Under the pieces are notes generated by a model. It was not told the DNA's origin and did not search any database. It worked only from the letters and a program-made list of their open reading frames with translations. 64,000 bases of DNA from Paeniglutamicibacter quisquiliarum (lineage in GTDB: Bacteria; Actinomycetota; Actinomycetes; Actinomycetales; Micrococcaceae): contig NZ_JAHRED010000006.1 of the NCBI RefSeq assembly GCF_019084045.1, forward strand, positions 1 through 64,000. The letters run 5' to 3'. The position numbers were made by a program, and so were the translations under genes. Positions 26,238 through 35,212 of the stretch are shown here, one piece after another (within the stretch, counting starts at the first letter, position 1; each line of letters starts with the position of its first letter).

Positions 26238-26475
26238 CTCGCACCGAGATATTAAAGACATAGCTGAGGGCGCTAATACAACTTAAGTTCAATACACAAC
26301 CAATAAAGACCAGGTCGGACGGGCAAAAGTGCCCGCCCGGCACTTTCGTACCCGCTGCAAGGCTCCAGGGCCCGATTCGGTCGCGTCACACTTCGCAAAA
26401 TTTCCGCCCCGCGCCACGCGGGTCGGGGCGTCCGGGCTCCGCGGGGCGGGCAGGCCGCGTAGGACCGGGAAGGGC
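26238..26475. other. intergenic region upstream of the siderophore operon
   Basis: No gene is visible. The left half is AT-rich (26240-26310) and should carry the -35 region of the siderophore promoter on the minus strand. CGGGCA/TGCCCG around 26318-26333 is a small hairpin. The right half is a GC-rich 3' flank of the lipoprotein gene ending at 26476. Confidence 0.4.
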
Positions 26476-27084
26476 TCAGCCTTCGGTAGCCTGTCCCGGT
26501 TCCATGGCCGCAACCACCGTGACGCTCAGCTCCAGTTCCGCCGGCCGGTCGATGGTGACTTCAATGACGCGGATCGGTCGGTGTTCCGCGGCGCCGAACC
26601 CATAGCCGTTGGGGCCATCGGGGGAGCACTCCGAGGACAGGCCGCTCCCAAGGCTGCGCCCCTCGTCGTCGAGCGCCTCAACGCTTGCCCTGGTATTTTT
26701 CGAGCAGGTGATCTCCACAATGATCATGTTGCCCGGTTGTTCCCCGGATAATTCAAAGCGCGTGCTCCGCGAGAACCGTTCGGCAAGCAGCACCCGCTCG
26801 CTTCCCGGAACCGCATAGTCGACAGGATGTCGTCCCTGCTGGACCTGATAGGCGACGGAGAGCTTGTCCAGGGCGGCGATTCGTTGTTCCAGCCCGTCGT
26901 CGGGGCTGCTCTGCAACGGCAAGTCCGCCGTCTGCGACGGGGTCGAACCGGCGGGCGTGAGCGAGGCTTCCCCCGTTGTGGGGGGCTTCGGGGGATCACT
27001 CGTTTCAGTTCCCAGGGGCACGCATGCGCTCAGCAGCAGTCCCAGTCCCGCAAGACCGGCGATCATCCTTGGAATTCGGCTCAT
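26476..27084 (-). CDS. lipoprotein, paralogue B flanking the siderophore operon
   Basis: A 202-residue protein with lipobox LLSAC (Cys about residue 21) and a Pro/Thr/Ser-rich linker up to about residue 65. The segment PGSERVLLAERFSRSTRF repeats the paralogue at 20183-20767, as do CVPL after the lipobox, AYQVQQGRHPV, and a Cys pair (TCSKN, SECSPDGP). Family and function are unknown. It lies upstream of the siderophore operon in the same direction but has its own likely leaderless promoter: TAGGCT at 27096-27091 ends six bases before ATG 27084. Confidence 0.75.
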   Translation of the reverse strand: MSRIPRMIAGLAGLGLLLSACVPLGTETSDPPKPPTTGEASLTPAGSTPSQTADLPLQSSPDDGLEQRIAALDKLSVAYQVQQGRHPVDYAVPGSERVLLAERFSRSTRFELSGEQPGNMIIVEITCSKNTRASVEALDDEGRSLGSGLSSECSPDGPNGYGFGAAEHRPIRVIEVTIDRPAELELSVTVVAAMEPGQATEG

Positions 27085-27223
27085 GACCTGAGCCTAGGCA
27101 ATAAAACCGTGCATCGGGGAGCATGGCGGATAACGATCCGGACAGCCCCCGGCGCGGATGGTCCCGCGTACGCCCACCGAGAATCCCCTTGCACCGGGGG
27201 CGGGCAGGCCCTTGACTCGGGTC

Positions 27224-28237
27224 ATGAGCAAAATCCTGCTGCTTGGCGGCACCGGCTGGTTGGGCAAAACCCTCAGCCGTCTCGCCCTGGAAGGCAACCA
27301 CCGGCTGACGGCCTTGGCGCGGGGGACAGAAGCGTTTGCACCGGGGGCCACGGCGGTCGTTGCGGACCGCGCTGCACCGGACGCCTACGCGAAGGTGGAA
27401 AAGGACGACTGGGACCTGGTCATCGAGCTGACATCAACACCGGAATTTGCCCGCGAGGCACTGGGCAGGCTCGGCGGAACTGCCCGGAACTGGGTGTTTG
27501 TTTCCTCCTGTTCGGCATACGCCGACCAATCCGAGCCGGGTGCCGACGAGACGGCAAGGGTCCTGAATCCGCTGGCTGTCGATGACCGGCACGCCGAACC
27601 GGACTACGGAAGGGCCAAGTCCACCTGCGAAGAGCTGAGCCGGCGGGTCCGCGACGGCCGGGTGCTGGTGGTCCGCCCTGGATTGATCGGCGGCCCCGGG
27701 GATCCCAGCGGGCGCAGCAGCTACTGGCCGTTGCGTTTTGCCGAGTCCCGGGACCCCGTCCTGGTTCCCGCCGACCCGGACAGCCGGCAATCGGTGCAGA
27801 TCCTCGACGTGCGCGACCTCGCGGCATTCATCCTCGATGCCGGCCTGGCGGGGCTCCACGGATTCGCCAACGCCGTGGGTGCGCAACACACGCTGGGCCA
27901 GGCCCTGGGAATGGCCCGGGACGCCGCTGCTGCCGTGGCGCCGACGGAAGCTCCGGCTCCCGCCCACACGCTCGCGGAATACGACCTGGCCCGGATGGAA
28001 GGGGACCGGGTGAACCCCTGGGCAGGTCCCAGGTCGCTGCCCTTGGTGCTGCCCGCGGACCCGGAATTTGCCGGATTCGCGCGCCGCTCCGATGCCCGCG
28101 CGCTGTCCATGGGCCTGCGCCGCAGGAGCCTGCGCGAGACCTTTGAGGACATCGTGCGCGCCGGGGACGGGACCGGGACGGCTTCGCTGCGGTCTGGGCT
28201 GGCAGCGGAGGAGGAAACCGCGCTGCTCCTTCGGTAG
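27224..28237 (+). CDS. NAD-dependent epimerase/dehydratase family protein
   Basis: From ATG 27224 the product has 337 residues. It begins with the Rossmann motif LLLGGTGWLGKTL and has FVSSCSAYADQ, and YGRAKSTCE with the Tyr-x3-Lys pair of extended short-chain dehydrogenases. Sequence after residue 170 (VVRPGLIGGPGDPSGR) fits isoflavone-reductase or atypical SDR proteins. The substrate is unknown. No good ribosome binding site is seen before 27224; the reading frame is open further up to 27158, so the start is the most likely but not certain. Confidence 0.75.
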   Translation: MSKILLLGGTGWLGKTLSRLALEGNHRLTALARGTEAFAPGATAVVADRAAPDAYAKVEKDDWDLVIELTSTPEFAREALGRLGGTARNWVFVSSCSAYADQSEPGADETARVLNPLAVDDRHAEPDYGRAKSTCEELSRRVRDGRVLVVRPGLIGGPGDPSGRSSYWPLRFAESRDPVLVPADPDSRQSVQILDVRDLAAFILDAGLAGLHGFANAVGAQHTLGQALGMARDAAAAVAPTEAPAPAHTLAEYDLARMEGDRVNPWAGPRSLPLVLPADPEFAGFARRSDARALSMGLRRRSLRETFEDIVRAGDGTGTASLRSGLAAEEETALLLR

Positions 28238-28569
28238 CCGCGGGATCCGTCGACCGCCCCGCCGGGGATGCCCCCGGAGGAGCGCTGCCGGCGTCCCGGG
28301 TCCTGCCACCCGCGACGCGTCCGGTGATATGCCCCGTCTCCCCGCGCTGACCCCGGACGAAACTGCCGGTAAGCGGCGGGACATTTGACAGCCGGCGTCT
28401 CCCGGCCGCAGGATTGAAATGTCCCATTGCCGACGTCAGGATCGCGACGTGTTGCCAGTTCTCGCCTTCGCCTAATCGCGCCAAGGACATTTCCATGACC
28501 CCTCCCTACGTGGAGCGATCGAGGTCGTGGTGAAGTTTTGGCGCATCCTCCGTCGAAACGAGAACGACC
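28238..28569 (+). promoter_or_regulatory. structured leader of the ABC-F gene
   Basis: In this 332-base gap GGACATTT occurs at 28379-28386 and again at 28485-28492, with its complement AAATGTCC between them at 28417-28424. The middle strand can pair with either copy. The second copy overlaps the AAGGA ribosome binding site of a 12-codon uORF at 28495. Further down GGTCGT (28523-28528), in the uORF end, can pair with ACGACC (28564-28569), directly before the ABC-F start codon. The pairings are seen; a switching role is inference. Confidence 0.5.
28495..28533 (+). CDS. 12-residue uORF before the ABC-F gene
   Basis: ATG 28495 follows AAGGA (28483-28487) with seven bases between, and the frame reads MTPPYVERSRSW before TGA 28531-28533. 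It ends 36 bases before the ABC-F ATG. Its final codons overlap GGTCGT, which can pair over the ABC-F start region. Leader peptides before ABC-F resistance genes are well known, so a sensor role is plausible but unproven. Confidence 0.4.
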   Translation: MTPPYVERSRSW

Positions 28570-30234
28570 ATGCAGCACCCCAATCCCATCATCATTGACC
28601 GTCTCGGCTTTTCCTGGCCCGATGGCGGAACCGTATTTGACGACGTCTCGACCACTTTTCCCCATGGCAGCACCGGCCTCATGGGTCCCAACGGTTCGGG
28701 AAAGTCCACGCTCTTGCGGCTAGTCGCCGGGGAACTCAGGCCCACCCGGGGCACGATCCACACCCAGGCACCGCCGGCCTACCTGGCACAGGACATCGTC
28801 CTCGACAGCCATCGAAGCGTGGCGAGCCTGATGGGCATCACGGAAAAGCTGGCGGCGCTGCACCGGATCCTGGACAACACGAGCGAGGATCTGGCCCGGG
28901 ACATGGAATCGGTCGGCGACGACTGGGATCTTGAGGAGCGGTCGGCGGCGCTGCTGGACGGATACCTCAATACGGAAGTCACCGCCTCATTCCTGCAACG
29001 AACCGTGGGCACCCTGTCGGGCGGCGAGACCATGGCCGTGGCCCTGGCCGGCATGGAAGTCCGCGGCGGCGGGATCACCCTGCTCGACGAGCCGACCAAC
29101 AACCTGGACCGCGACGCCCGGCACCGCCTCTACGACATGGTGGAGCGATTTTCCGGCACCATGCTGGTCTCCACGCACGACAAGACGCTGCTGGGGCTGG
29201 TCGATTCCCTGGCCGAGCTGCGCCCGGTGAACGTGCGGGCGCTGCGCGCCGAGAAAATGGAGGTGGTGCGATTCGGCGACTGGGGTTCACGGGAGGAAGT
29301 CCTGGGTCACGAACGGGACAGCGCGGCACGCAGGCTCAGCGATGCCCGCCGCAGGCTGGCGGTCGAGAAACGGCAGGTCCGCGAGGCCGAAACCAAGATC
29401 GCCAGGCGGTCCAGGCAGGGGCAAAAGGCCGCGGAATCCATGCCGAAGATCCTGGCCAACGCGCTGCGCAACAAGGCCGAGGTCTCCGCGGCAAAGAACC
29501 GCGGCATCATGAGGTCCCACGAGGCAGACGCCCGCACGGAGCTGGCGGAGGCCCGCAACGGGTTGCCCGTGGACCTGAGGATCGGGATCGAGTTGCCGCG
29601 GACCCGGGTTCCCGCGGGCCGCAGCGTGGTTGAATTGCCGGTCGCCGAGATCGGCCGCGGCATCGTGCTCGAAGCGGGGGAACCCGTGGAGGGGGATTCG
29701 GTGCTGGGCATCAAGGGGCCGGAGCGTGTCGCCCTCCTTGGGGGGAACGGGGCGGGGAAGACAACCTTGCTCCGCGAGCTGGAGACGCGTTCGAGGGTTC
29801 CGGTCGGGTTCCTGCGCCAGCGCCTGTCTGCCGGGGGCGGGGAGGACTGGGCAGGGCTCGATGACGGGATGAGCATGTTGGAAAACCTCCGGCTCGCGGC
29901 GCCCGGGGCGGAACCGGGGCTCCTGCGGGAGCAGCTGGCCGCCTTCCATTTCCGGGGAGCCCGGGTCGACGAGCCGGTGTCCCGGCTTTCGGGCGGGGAG
30001 AGGTTTCGGGTTGCCTTGGCGATGATCCTGCTGGCCGACCCCGCCCCGCAATTGCTTCTGCTTGACGAGCCCACCAACAACCTGGACATGGCCACCGTCG
30101 AGCAGCTGCTGTCTGCCCTGGAATCATTCGGAGGCGCCATGGTGGTGGCCAGCCACGACGAGGAATTCCTCGCCGTGCTGGCCACGGACCGCGAGTGGGA
30201 AATGCGGCGCCGGTCTATGTCGCCGGACGCATGA
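28570..30234 (+). CDS. ABC-F family ATPase
   Basis: A 554-residue protein with two ABC domains in one chain and no membrane part. Domain 1: Walker [12 protein letters not shown] (about residue 40), signature LSGGE, Walker B LLDEPTNNLD. A charged linker of about 80 residues follows (RRLAVEKRQVREAETKIARR). Domain 2: GGNGAGKTTLL (about 390), LSGGE, LLLDEPTNNLD. ABC-F proteins bind the ribosome E site and either help translation or give resistance to ribosome-targeting antibiotics. The uORF and structured leader favour the inducible resistance type. Its 3' end overlaps the convergent gene by 20 bases. Confidence 0.9.
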   Translation: MQHPNPIIIDRLGFSWPDGGTVFDDVSTTFPHGSTGLMGPNGSGKSTLLRLVAGELRPTRGTIHTQAPPAYLAQDIVLDSHRSVASLMGITEKLAALHRILDNTSEDLARDMESVGDDWDLEERSAALLDGYLNTEVTASFLQRTVGTLSGGETMAVALAGMEVRGGGITLLDEPTNNLDRDARHRLYDMVERFSGTMLVSTHDKTLLGLVDSLAELRPVNVRALRAEKMEVVRFGDWGSREEVLGHERDSAARRLSDARRRLAVEKRQVREAETKIARRSRQGQKAAESMPKILANALRNKAEVSAAKNRGIMRSHEADARTELAEARNGLPVDLRIGIELPRTRVPAGRSVVELPVAEIGRGIVLEAGEPVEGDSVLGIKGPERVALLGGNGAGKTTLLRELETRSRVPVGFLRQRLSAGGGEDWAGLDDGMSMLENLRLAAPGAEPGLLREQLAAFHFRGARVDEPVSRLSGGERFRVALAMILLADPAPQLLLLDEPTNNLDMATVEQLLSALESFGGAMVVASHDEEFLAVLATDREWEMRRRSMSPDA

Positions 30235-30643
30235 CGTTCTTGCGGCCCGCCACATGTTCCGGGGCGTGGGCGACCGCGCGGGCGCCGATCTCGGCCAGCG
30301 CGATGATGGCAAAGGCGTTTGCCCCGTGGAGCAGACCGACCCAGGCGGCATCGAAGGCCACGAACGCCAGGGTGATTTGGACCGCGACGGCAAGAAGGAG
30401 CCACAGTGCCCATTTCAGTCCAGCGTGCGCGAGCAACGCGATGACCAGTAGCACCAGTACGAGAACCGGGGCCGCGTACATGCCGATCATGCCGTGCATG
30501 AGCGCGGCCACCGGCGGTTCGTCCGGGACGGTTCCGGACTGCAGGGATGGGATTAGCCCGAACATCGCCCAGGCGATCAAGGCCGCCTGGACCACGACTG
30601 CGGCGGCAATGATGTGAGCAACAACCTTGTATGCGGTACGCAA
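30215..30643 (-). CDS. four-helix membrane protein (DUF6220-like)
   Basis: A 142-residue protein with four predicted transmembrane helices (about residues 8-30, 48-68, 75-96, 103-122). Histidines lie at helix ends (VAHII, LMHGMIGMY, LLAHAG, LLHGANA), a pattern seen in small cytochrome-b-like and DUF6220 proteins. No function is known. The 3' end overlaps the ABC-F gene on the other strand by 20 bases. Confidence 0.65.
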   Translation of the reverse strand: MRTAYKVVAHIIAAAVVVQAALIAWAMFGLIPSLQSGTVPDEPPVAALMHGMIGMYAAPVLVLVLLVIALLAHAGLKWALWLLLAVAVQITLAFVAFDAAWVGLLHGANAFAIIALAEIGARAVAHAPEHVAGRKNVMRPAT

Positions 30644-30871
30644 GGTGAATGTCCTTTCTGGAAATTGCTCAAGTTAACTCATGAAGAAGGCCAACACTGG
30701 CCACGTGGCCGCATCGTCGACGTAGGGGTGCGAGGTTGATGGTTTCGTATGGGCGGCCCAAGCGGTTTGGTGGGCCAACCATAGCCCCGTGGCCCAGCCG
30801 AGACCAGCACAGCGGATGTACCAATTAATCGCCTGGGAACCGCCCCGGTGAATGGAGCTCGGTCCCGGCGC

Positions 30872-31759
30872 CTACCAGGCCTCGGCAATGAGTTCGGCCA
30901 GGAGTTCGTCGGCGTCAACGTCCAGGCCGCGCGACTGGAACCAGGCGCACATGTTTTGGCAGTCCCGCTGAAGAAAGCCGACACCGCGTTCGTTCTCGGT
31001 CATGTCGACAAATTGCGGCAGGTCGATGACCACCAGCCTCTCGCCGGCAGCAAGTACGTTATAGGGCGAGAGGTCCCCGTGGGCATATCCCAGTCGGGCG
31101 AAGACCTTCATGGCCTCCACGATTTGTTGCCAGTAGTGGCCCAGCCGTTCGGCGTCCGGGCGCACATGCTGCAGCCGCGGTGCCGCAGCACCCGGGGCCT
31201 CCGGGTCTTCGATGAACTCCATGAGAATCTCAGTGCCCAGGATCTGTACCGGATAGGGGACCGGCGCTCCCGCCTCAAAGCACAGGCGCATGTGTTGCCA
31301 CTCGGCATTGGCCCACCGCGAGGCCTCGACGAGCCGCCCATAGGCGCTGCCGTTTTTCAGCGCGCGGGCGTCGCGTGAACGTTTGACGCTGCGGCCTTGT
31401 GTGTAGGTCGAAGACCTGTTGAAGGTGCGTTGCTCCGGGGACCTGTAGCGCTTGGCGGCCAGCAGGGCATGTTGCTCGGACGTGGCCCGCTCGATCAGAA
31501 AGACATCGGCTTCCTTGCCGGTCTTGAGCACGCCGAGCTCGGTGTCGATGGCACCTGCATCCTCGATAACGAACTCGGGGTATGGAAGCGGTCCGCGCAT
31601 GAGCTTCTCGGTGGCCAGCCAGGTTGACCAACGTTGGGAGTCGCCGAGTTGGTCGTCAAGATAGTTCCAGTCATCCGCGCGATCGGTCTGCCTGGCCTTG
31701 GTGCCCGTGGAGCGCCGTTCAAAGGTGTCTGGAAAGTTGTTTTCTACGTGTTTCTGCAT
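30872..31759 (-). CDS. RIO-type serine/threonine protein kinase
   Basis: The 295-residue protein has RIO kinase motifs: GKEADVFLIE as nucleotide loop (about residue 82), AAKRYRS with the ATP-contact lysine, LMEFIED hinge, YAHGDLSPYNVL catalytic loop (about 226), and VIDLPQFVD in place of the DFG motif. Bacterial RIO1-like kinases are widespread in actinobacteria, but their targets are unknown. AGGAG lies 11 bases before the ATG at 31759. The gene is monocistronic. Confidence 0.88.
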   Translation of the reverse strand: MQKHVENNFPDTFERRSTGTKARQTDRADDWNYLDDQLGDSQRWSTWLATEKLMRGPLPYPEFVIEDAGAIDTELGVLKTGKEADVFLIERATSEQHALLAAKRYRSPEQRTFNRSSTYTQGRSVKRSRDARALKNGSAYGRLVEASRWANAEWQHMRLCFEAGAPVPYPVQILGTEILMEFIEDPEAPGAAAPRLQHVRPDAERLGHYWQQIVEAMKVFARLGYAHGDLSPYNVLAAGERLVVIDLPQFVDMTENERGVGFLQRDCQNMCAWFQSRGLDVDADELLAELIAEAW

Positions 31760-32302
31760 TGCTGGAGTAACTCCTGTGGGAAGGAAAGAATGGATCCGGG
31801 GTCACGACTGGGACACTCATTGTTTTCCTCCTTCGGTGGTTACTGGTGCTGCTGACTCAAGGACACCACAACTCATTGATGTATGTCAATCACTTGGCTC
31901 CGGCTGCTGGTTCCTTGGCCCGTAACCGTTGCCAGATGCGGCGAAAAACCTCATGCTGCCGCCCGTGTCGGGTGGATGGCGCCCCCGATCATGAACCCCG
32001 TCGGGCAAAGCCAGGGAAGCGCCGACGTGGCCAACTCTTGCCATGTTGCTGCTCGCATTACCGGGCGCGCTTTTGGTGGCGCCATGCGCGGGACACCGGG
32101 GGAGTGGCGATGTCCGATGGGCGCGATGGGTGGACATCGCCCACGCGGCGACAGGCCGGCGGATCTGCGATCCGCCGGCCTGTCGGGGTCGCTGTGGGAC
32201 CCGCCCGGGAATAAGCCTGCCGGTGCGGGAATTCTGGCCGCGGATCCCCGCAAGCGCGGACGTGGAAGTGCCTGCGGCCAGGTGATTTCCGGGGCTGCAG
32301 CC
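31760..32302. other. 543-bp intergenic region with two large hairpins
   Basis: No credible gene lies here. GGCGATGTCC (32106-32115) and GGACATCGCC (32132-32141) form one 10-bp stem. A perfect 17-bp stem spans 32149-32185 and is a likely terminator of the thioesterase gene ending at 32303. The left end should hold the RIO kinase promoter. The remaining stretch has no pattern I can name. Confidence 0.5.
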
Positions 32303-32743
32303 CTACTGCTTGATGTCGACGATCAGGTTGGTGATCCGCAGGGTGCAGAGGCGCTCGCCGGCTTCGTTCTCGATGACGACCTGATGGCTGGCCACGCGGC
32401 GGCCCAGGCTGATCGGCGTCGCGGTGATGGTGATCAGCCCGTTGCGGGCACCTTTGTGGTGGGTCGCCGAGACATCCACTCCGACCGCCGACTTGCCCAT
32501 GGTCGAGGCATGCTTCACCGCGGCCCAGGAGCCAACGGCCTCTCCCACGGCCAGCGACGCGCCGCCGTGCAGCAGCCCGAACGACTGGCGGTTACCCTCC
32601 ACCGGCATGGTGGCCACGACCTTCTCGACCGATTCCTCGAGGATCTTGATGCCCATCTTGATGTCCAGTTCGCCCAGGGCAATCTGCCAGACGCCGTCAA
32701 TCGAGGTTTCCGGGGTGGGCGCGGTGGGGCGCTCTGCGCTCAT
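32303..32743 (-). CDS. hotdog-fold acyl-CoA thioesterase (PaaI-like)
   Basis: From ATG 32743 (AGGAG ten bases upstream) the protein has 146 residues. The hotdog motif LLHGGASLAVGEAVGSW carries the usual HGG and acidic active-site residue; SATHHKGARNG and the terminal strands fit the PaaI/YdiI branch. It probably hydrolyses CoA esters that would trap CoA during phenylacetate breakdown. It is divergent from paaZ and shares a PaaR-like operator with it. A second PaaI-type gene lies at 48459-48899; overall similarity looks distant. Confidence 0.82.
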   Translation of the reverse strand: MSAERPTAPTPETSIDGVWQIALGELDIKMGIKILEESVEKVVATMPVEGNRQSFGLLHGGASLAVGEAVGSWAAVKHASTMGKSAVGVDVSATHHKGARNGLITITATPISLGRRVASHQVVIENEAGERLCTLRITNLIVDIKQ

Positions 32744-32823
32744 GCTGTCTATCTCCTGTTTTCCGGGCACCCATGGCGCCCGAGACTCGTGGTGTTCTTC
32801 CCCATACTGTACTGTGGTTGCTA

Positions 32824-32840
32824 ATACTGACCGATCGTTC
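32824..32840. promoter_or_regulatory. PaaR-like operator between thioesterase and paaZ
   Basis: Read on the minus strand, GAACGATCGGTCAGTAT matches the window's other four sites. On the plus strand it contains ACTGACCGATCG, the left part of the PaaR operator described in Corynebacterium. TAATAC (32822-32827) may be the -10 of paaZ, so bound repressor would block both divergent genes. Confidence 0.7.
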
Positions 32841-32856
32841 AGGAAGGACTTCGTCG

Positions 32857-34983
32857 ATGACGACAACTCCCATGGCTCCACTCGTTCCCAGCTTCGTCCA
32901 AAACACCTGGTGGACCCCGTCCGATGCGGTGGGCGGCACCCCGGTGCTGGACGCCAACACCGGGGCGCCCCTGGCAACGGTAAACAGCGACGGCATGGAT
33001 CTTGCCACGGTTGTTGAGTACGGGCGCACTGTCGGGCAGGCCGAACTTGGCAAGCTCACCCTCCACGAACGCGCCCTGAAGCTCAAGGAACTGGCCCAGT
33101 ACCTCAACGACCGGCGAGAAGTCCTCTACGAGATCTCCTACCAAACCGGTGCCACCAAGTTCGACTCGATGGTCGACATCGACGGCGGCATCGGCGTGCT
33201 CTTCACCTTCTCTTCGAAGGGCCGGCGCGAGCTGCCGAACTCCAATGTCATCCCCGATGGCCCCATGGAAGTGCTGTCGCGCGACGGCTCGTTCGCCGGC
33301 GAACACATCTACACCCGCATCCCCGGGGTTGCCGCACAGATCAACGCCTTCAACTTCCCGGTCTGGGGCATGCTCGAGAAGTTCGCCCCCGCATTCATCG
33401 CCGGGGTTCCGACCATTGCCAAGCCCGCCACGCCCACCGGCTACGTCGCCGAGGCCATGGTGCGCCTGATGGTAGATTCCGGCATCCTGCCCGAGGGCTC
33501 GATCCAGCTGATCTCCGGCTCGGCACGCACCCTGTTGGACGTGCTTGACTACCGCGACATGCTCTCCTTCACGGGCTCGGCCTCCACCGCCTCGGCGCTG
33601 AAGTCCCACCGGAACGTCATTGACGGGGGAGTGCGCTTCACTGCCGAGACCGACTCGCTCAATGCGGCCATCCTGGGACCCGACGCGGTTCCCGGAACGC
33701 CGGAATTCGACGCCTTCGTCAAGGCCGTCACCACGGAGATGACCTCTAAGGCCGGACAGAAGTGCACGGCGATCCGCCGTAACATCGTCCCCGCGGCGCT
33801 AGTTGACGAGGTGGTCAAGGCCGTGGGGACGCGCCTTGACGAGCGCGTGGTCATCGGCGACCCGCGCGCCGAGGGAGTCACCATGGGTGCCCTCGCCTCC
33901 CTGGAACAGTTGCGCGACGTGCGCGCGGCCGTCGAGGACATGATTGCCGCCGGCGGCGAGATTGCCTACGGAACCCTGGATGCGCCGGTCGTCCGCACCA
34001 CCACGGGCGAGGAAAAGACCGTCGATGCAGGCGCTTTCATGTCCCCGTTGCTGCTCACGTGGGACGACGTGGAAAACGAGGCCGTTCACAGCCGCGAGGC
34101 CTTTGGCCCGGTGTCATCGGTGATCGGATATTCCGACCTTGACGACGCCATCCGCCTTGCGGCCATGGGTTCGGGTTCCCTGGTGGCCACCGTGTGCACC
34201 AACGACCCCGACACCGCGCGCGTCCTGACCACCGGCATCGCCTCGCACCACGGCCGGGTCCACATGCTCAACCGCGAAACCGCGCGCAGCTCCACGGGCC
34301 ACGGCTCGCCGGTGCCGCACCTGGTCCACGGCGGCCCGGGCCGCGCCGGAGGCGGCGAGGAACTCGGCGGCATTCGCTCGGTCAAGCACCACATGCAGCG
34401 CACCGCCATCCAGGGCTCGCCAAACATGCTCACCGCCGTCACCGGCATCTGGCACACCGGTGCCGACCGCGTGGTCGCCGGGGCCGCAGAGTTCGGCGCC
34501 GTCGAAGGGGCCATCCACCCGTTCCGCAAGTCGCTGGCCGAGCTGCGGATCGGCGACGCCTTCGCCTCGCCGCTGCGCGTGGTGTCCCTGGAGGAAATCA
34601 CCGCGTTCGCCAACGAAACCGGTGACACCTTCTATGCGCACACCGACCGCGCAGCGGCCGAGGCCAACCCGTTCTTCCCGGGCATCGTGGCCCACGGATA
34701 CCTTTTGGTCTCCTGGGCGGCCGGACTCTTCGTCCAGCCCGCCCCCGGCCCGGTCCTGGCCAACTACGGCCTGGAGAACCTGCGCTTCATCACCCCGGTG
34801 CCGGACGGGGATTCGATCCGGGTCACGCTGACCGCCAAGAAGATCACCCCCCGCGTCACGGACGAGTACGGAGAGGTCGCGTGGGACGCCGTCATCAACA
34901 ACCAGGACGGCGAGATCGTGGCCACCTATGACGTGTTGACCCTGGTGGAGAAGGAAAACACCACCTACGCCAACTGGGCCTAG
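32857..34983 (+). CDS. paaZ: bifunctional oxepin-CoA hydrolase / semialdehyde dehydrogenase
   Basis: This 708-residue protein starts at ATG 32857 after AGGAAGGA. Residues 1 to about 520 are an aldehyde dehydrogenase with E264 in FTAETDSLN and catalytic C303 in AGQKCTAIRR. Residues about 555-700 are a MaoC-type hydratase with the Asp/His pair in GDTFYAHTD and FFPGIVAHGYL. PaaZ opens the ring of oxepin-CoA and oxidises the resulting semialdehyde, the key ring-cleaving step of aerobic phenylacetate breakdown. It stands alone, far from paaA and paaK, but keeps the PaaR-like operator. Confidence 0.95.
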   Translation: MTTTPMAPLVPSFVQNTWWTPSDAVGGTPVLDANTGAPLATVNSDGMDLATVVEYGRTVGQAELGKLTLHERALKLKELAQYLNDRREVLYEISYQTGATKFDSMVDIDGGIGVLFTFSSKGRRELPNSNVIPDGPMEVLSRDGSFAGEHIYTRIPGVAAQINAFNFPVWGMLEKFAPAFIAGVPTIAKPATPTGYVAEAMVRLMVDSGILPEGSIQLISGSARTLLDVLDYRDMLSFTGSASTASALKSHRNVIDGGVRFTAETDSLNAAILGPDAVPGTPEFDAFVKAVTTEMTSKAGQKCTAIRRNIVPAALVDEVVKAVGTRLDERVVIGDPRAEGVTMGALASLEQLRDVRAAVEDMIAAGGEIAYGTLDAPVVRTTTGEEKTVDAGAFMSPLLLTWDDVENEAVHSREAFGPVSSVIGYSDLDDAIRLAAMGSGSLVATVCTNDPDTARVLTTGIASHHGRVHMLNRETARSSTGHGSPVPHLVHGGPGRAGGGEELGGIRSVKHHMQRTAIQGSPNMLTAVTGIWHTGADRVVAGAAEFGAVEGAIHPFRKSLAELRIGDAFASPLRVVSLEEITAFANETGDTFYAHTDRAAAEANPFFPGIVAHGYLLVSWAAGLFVQPAPGPVLANYGLENLRFITPVPDGDSIRVTLTAKKITPRVTDEYGEVAWDAVINNQDGEIVATYDVLTLVEKENTTYANWA

Positions 34984-35212
34984 TTCCCGATCCGCATGAT
35001 GCTGCGGCAATGACCGATGGCCGACCGCTGGACTCCTGATTAGGGGGTTGCGCGGTTGGCCGTCGGCGTCTGCGGAGCCGGTATCGGGACGCGCCCGTGG
35101 CGGTGGGCCGTGGCCCGCGGGGCACCGAGTGTGAGAAGGTAGCGGGCAAAGGGAAGCGGGGCGGCATCATCCGCCGGCACGGCCCGCGGCGCGTAGGAGG
35201 AACGAGGGTTCA

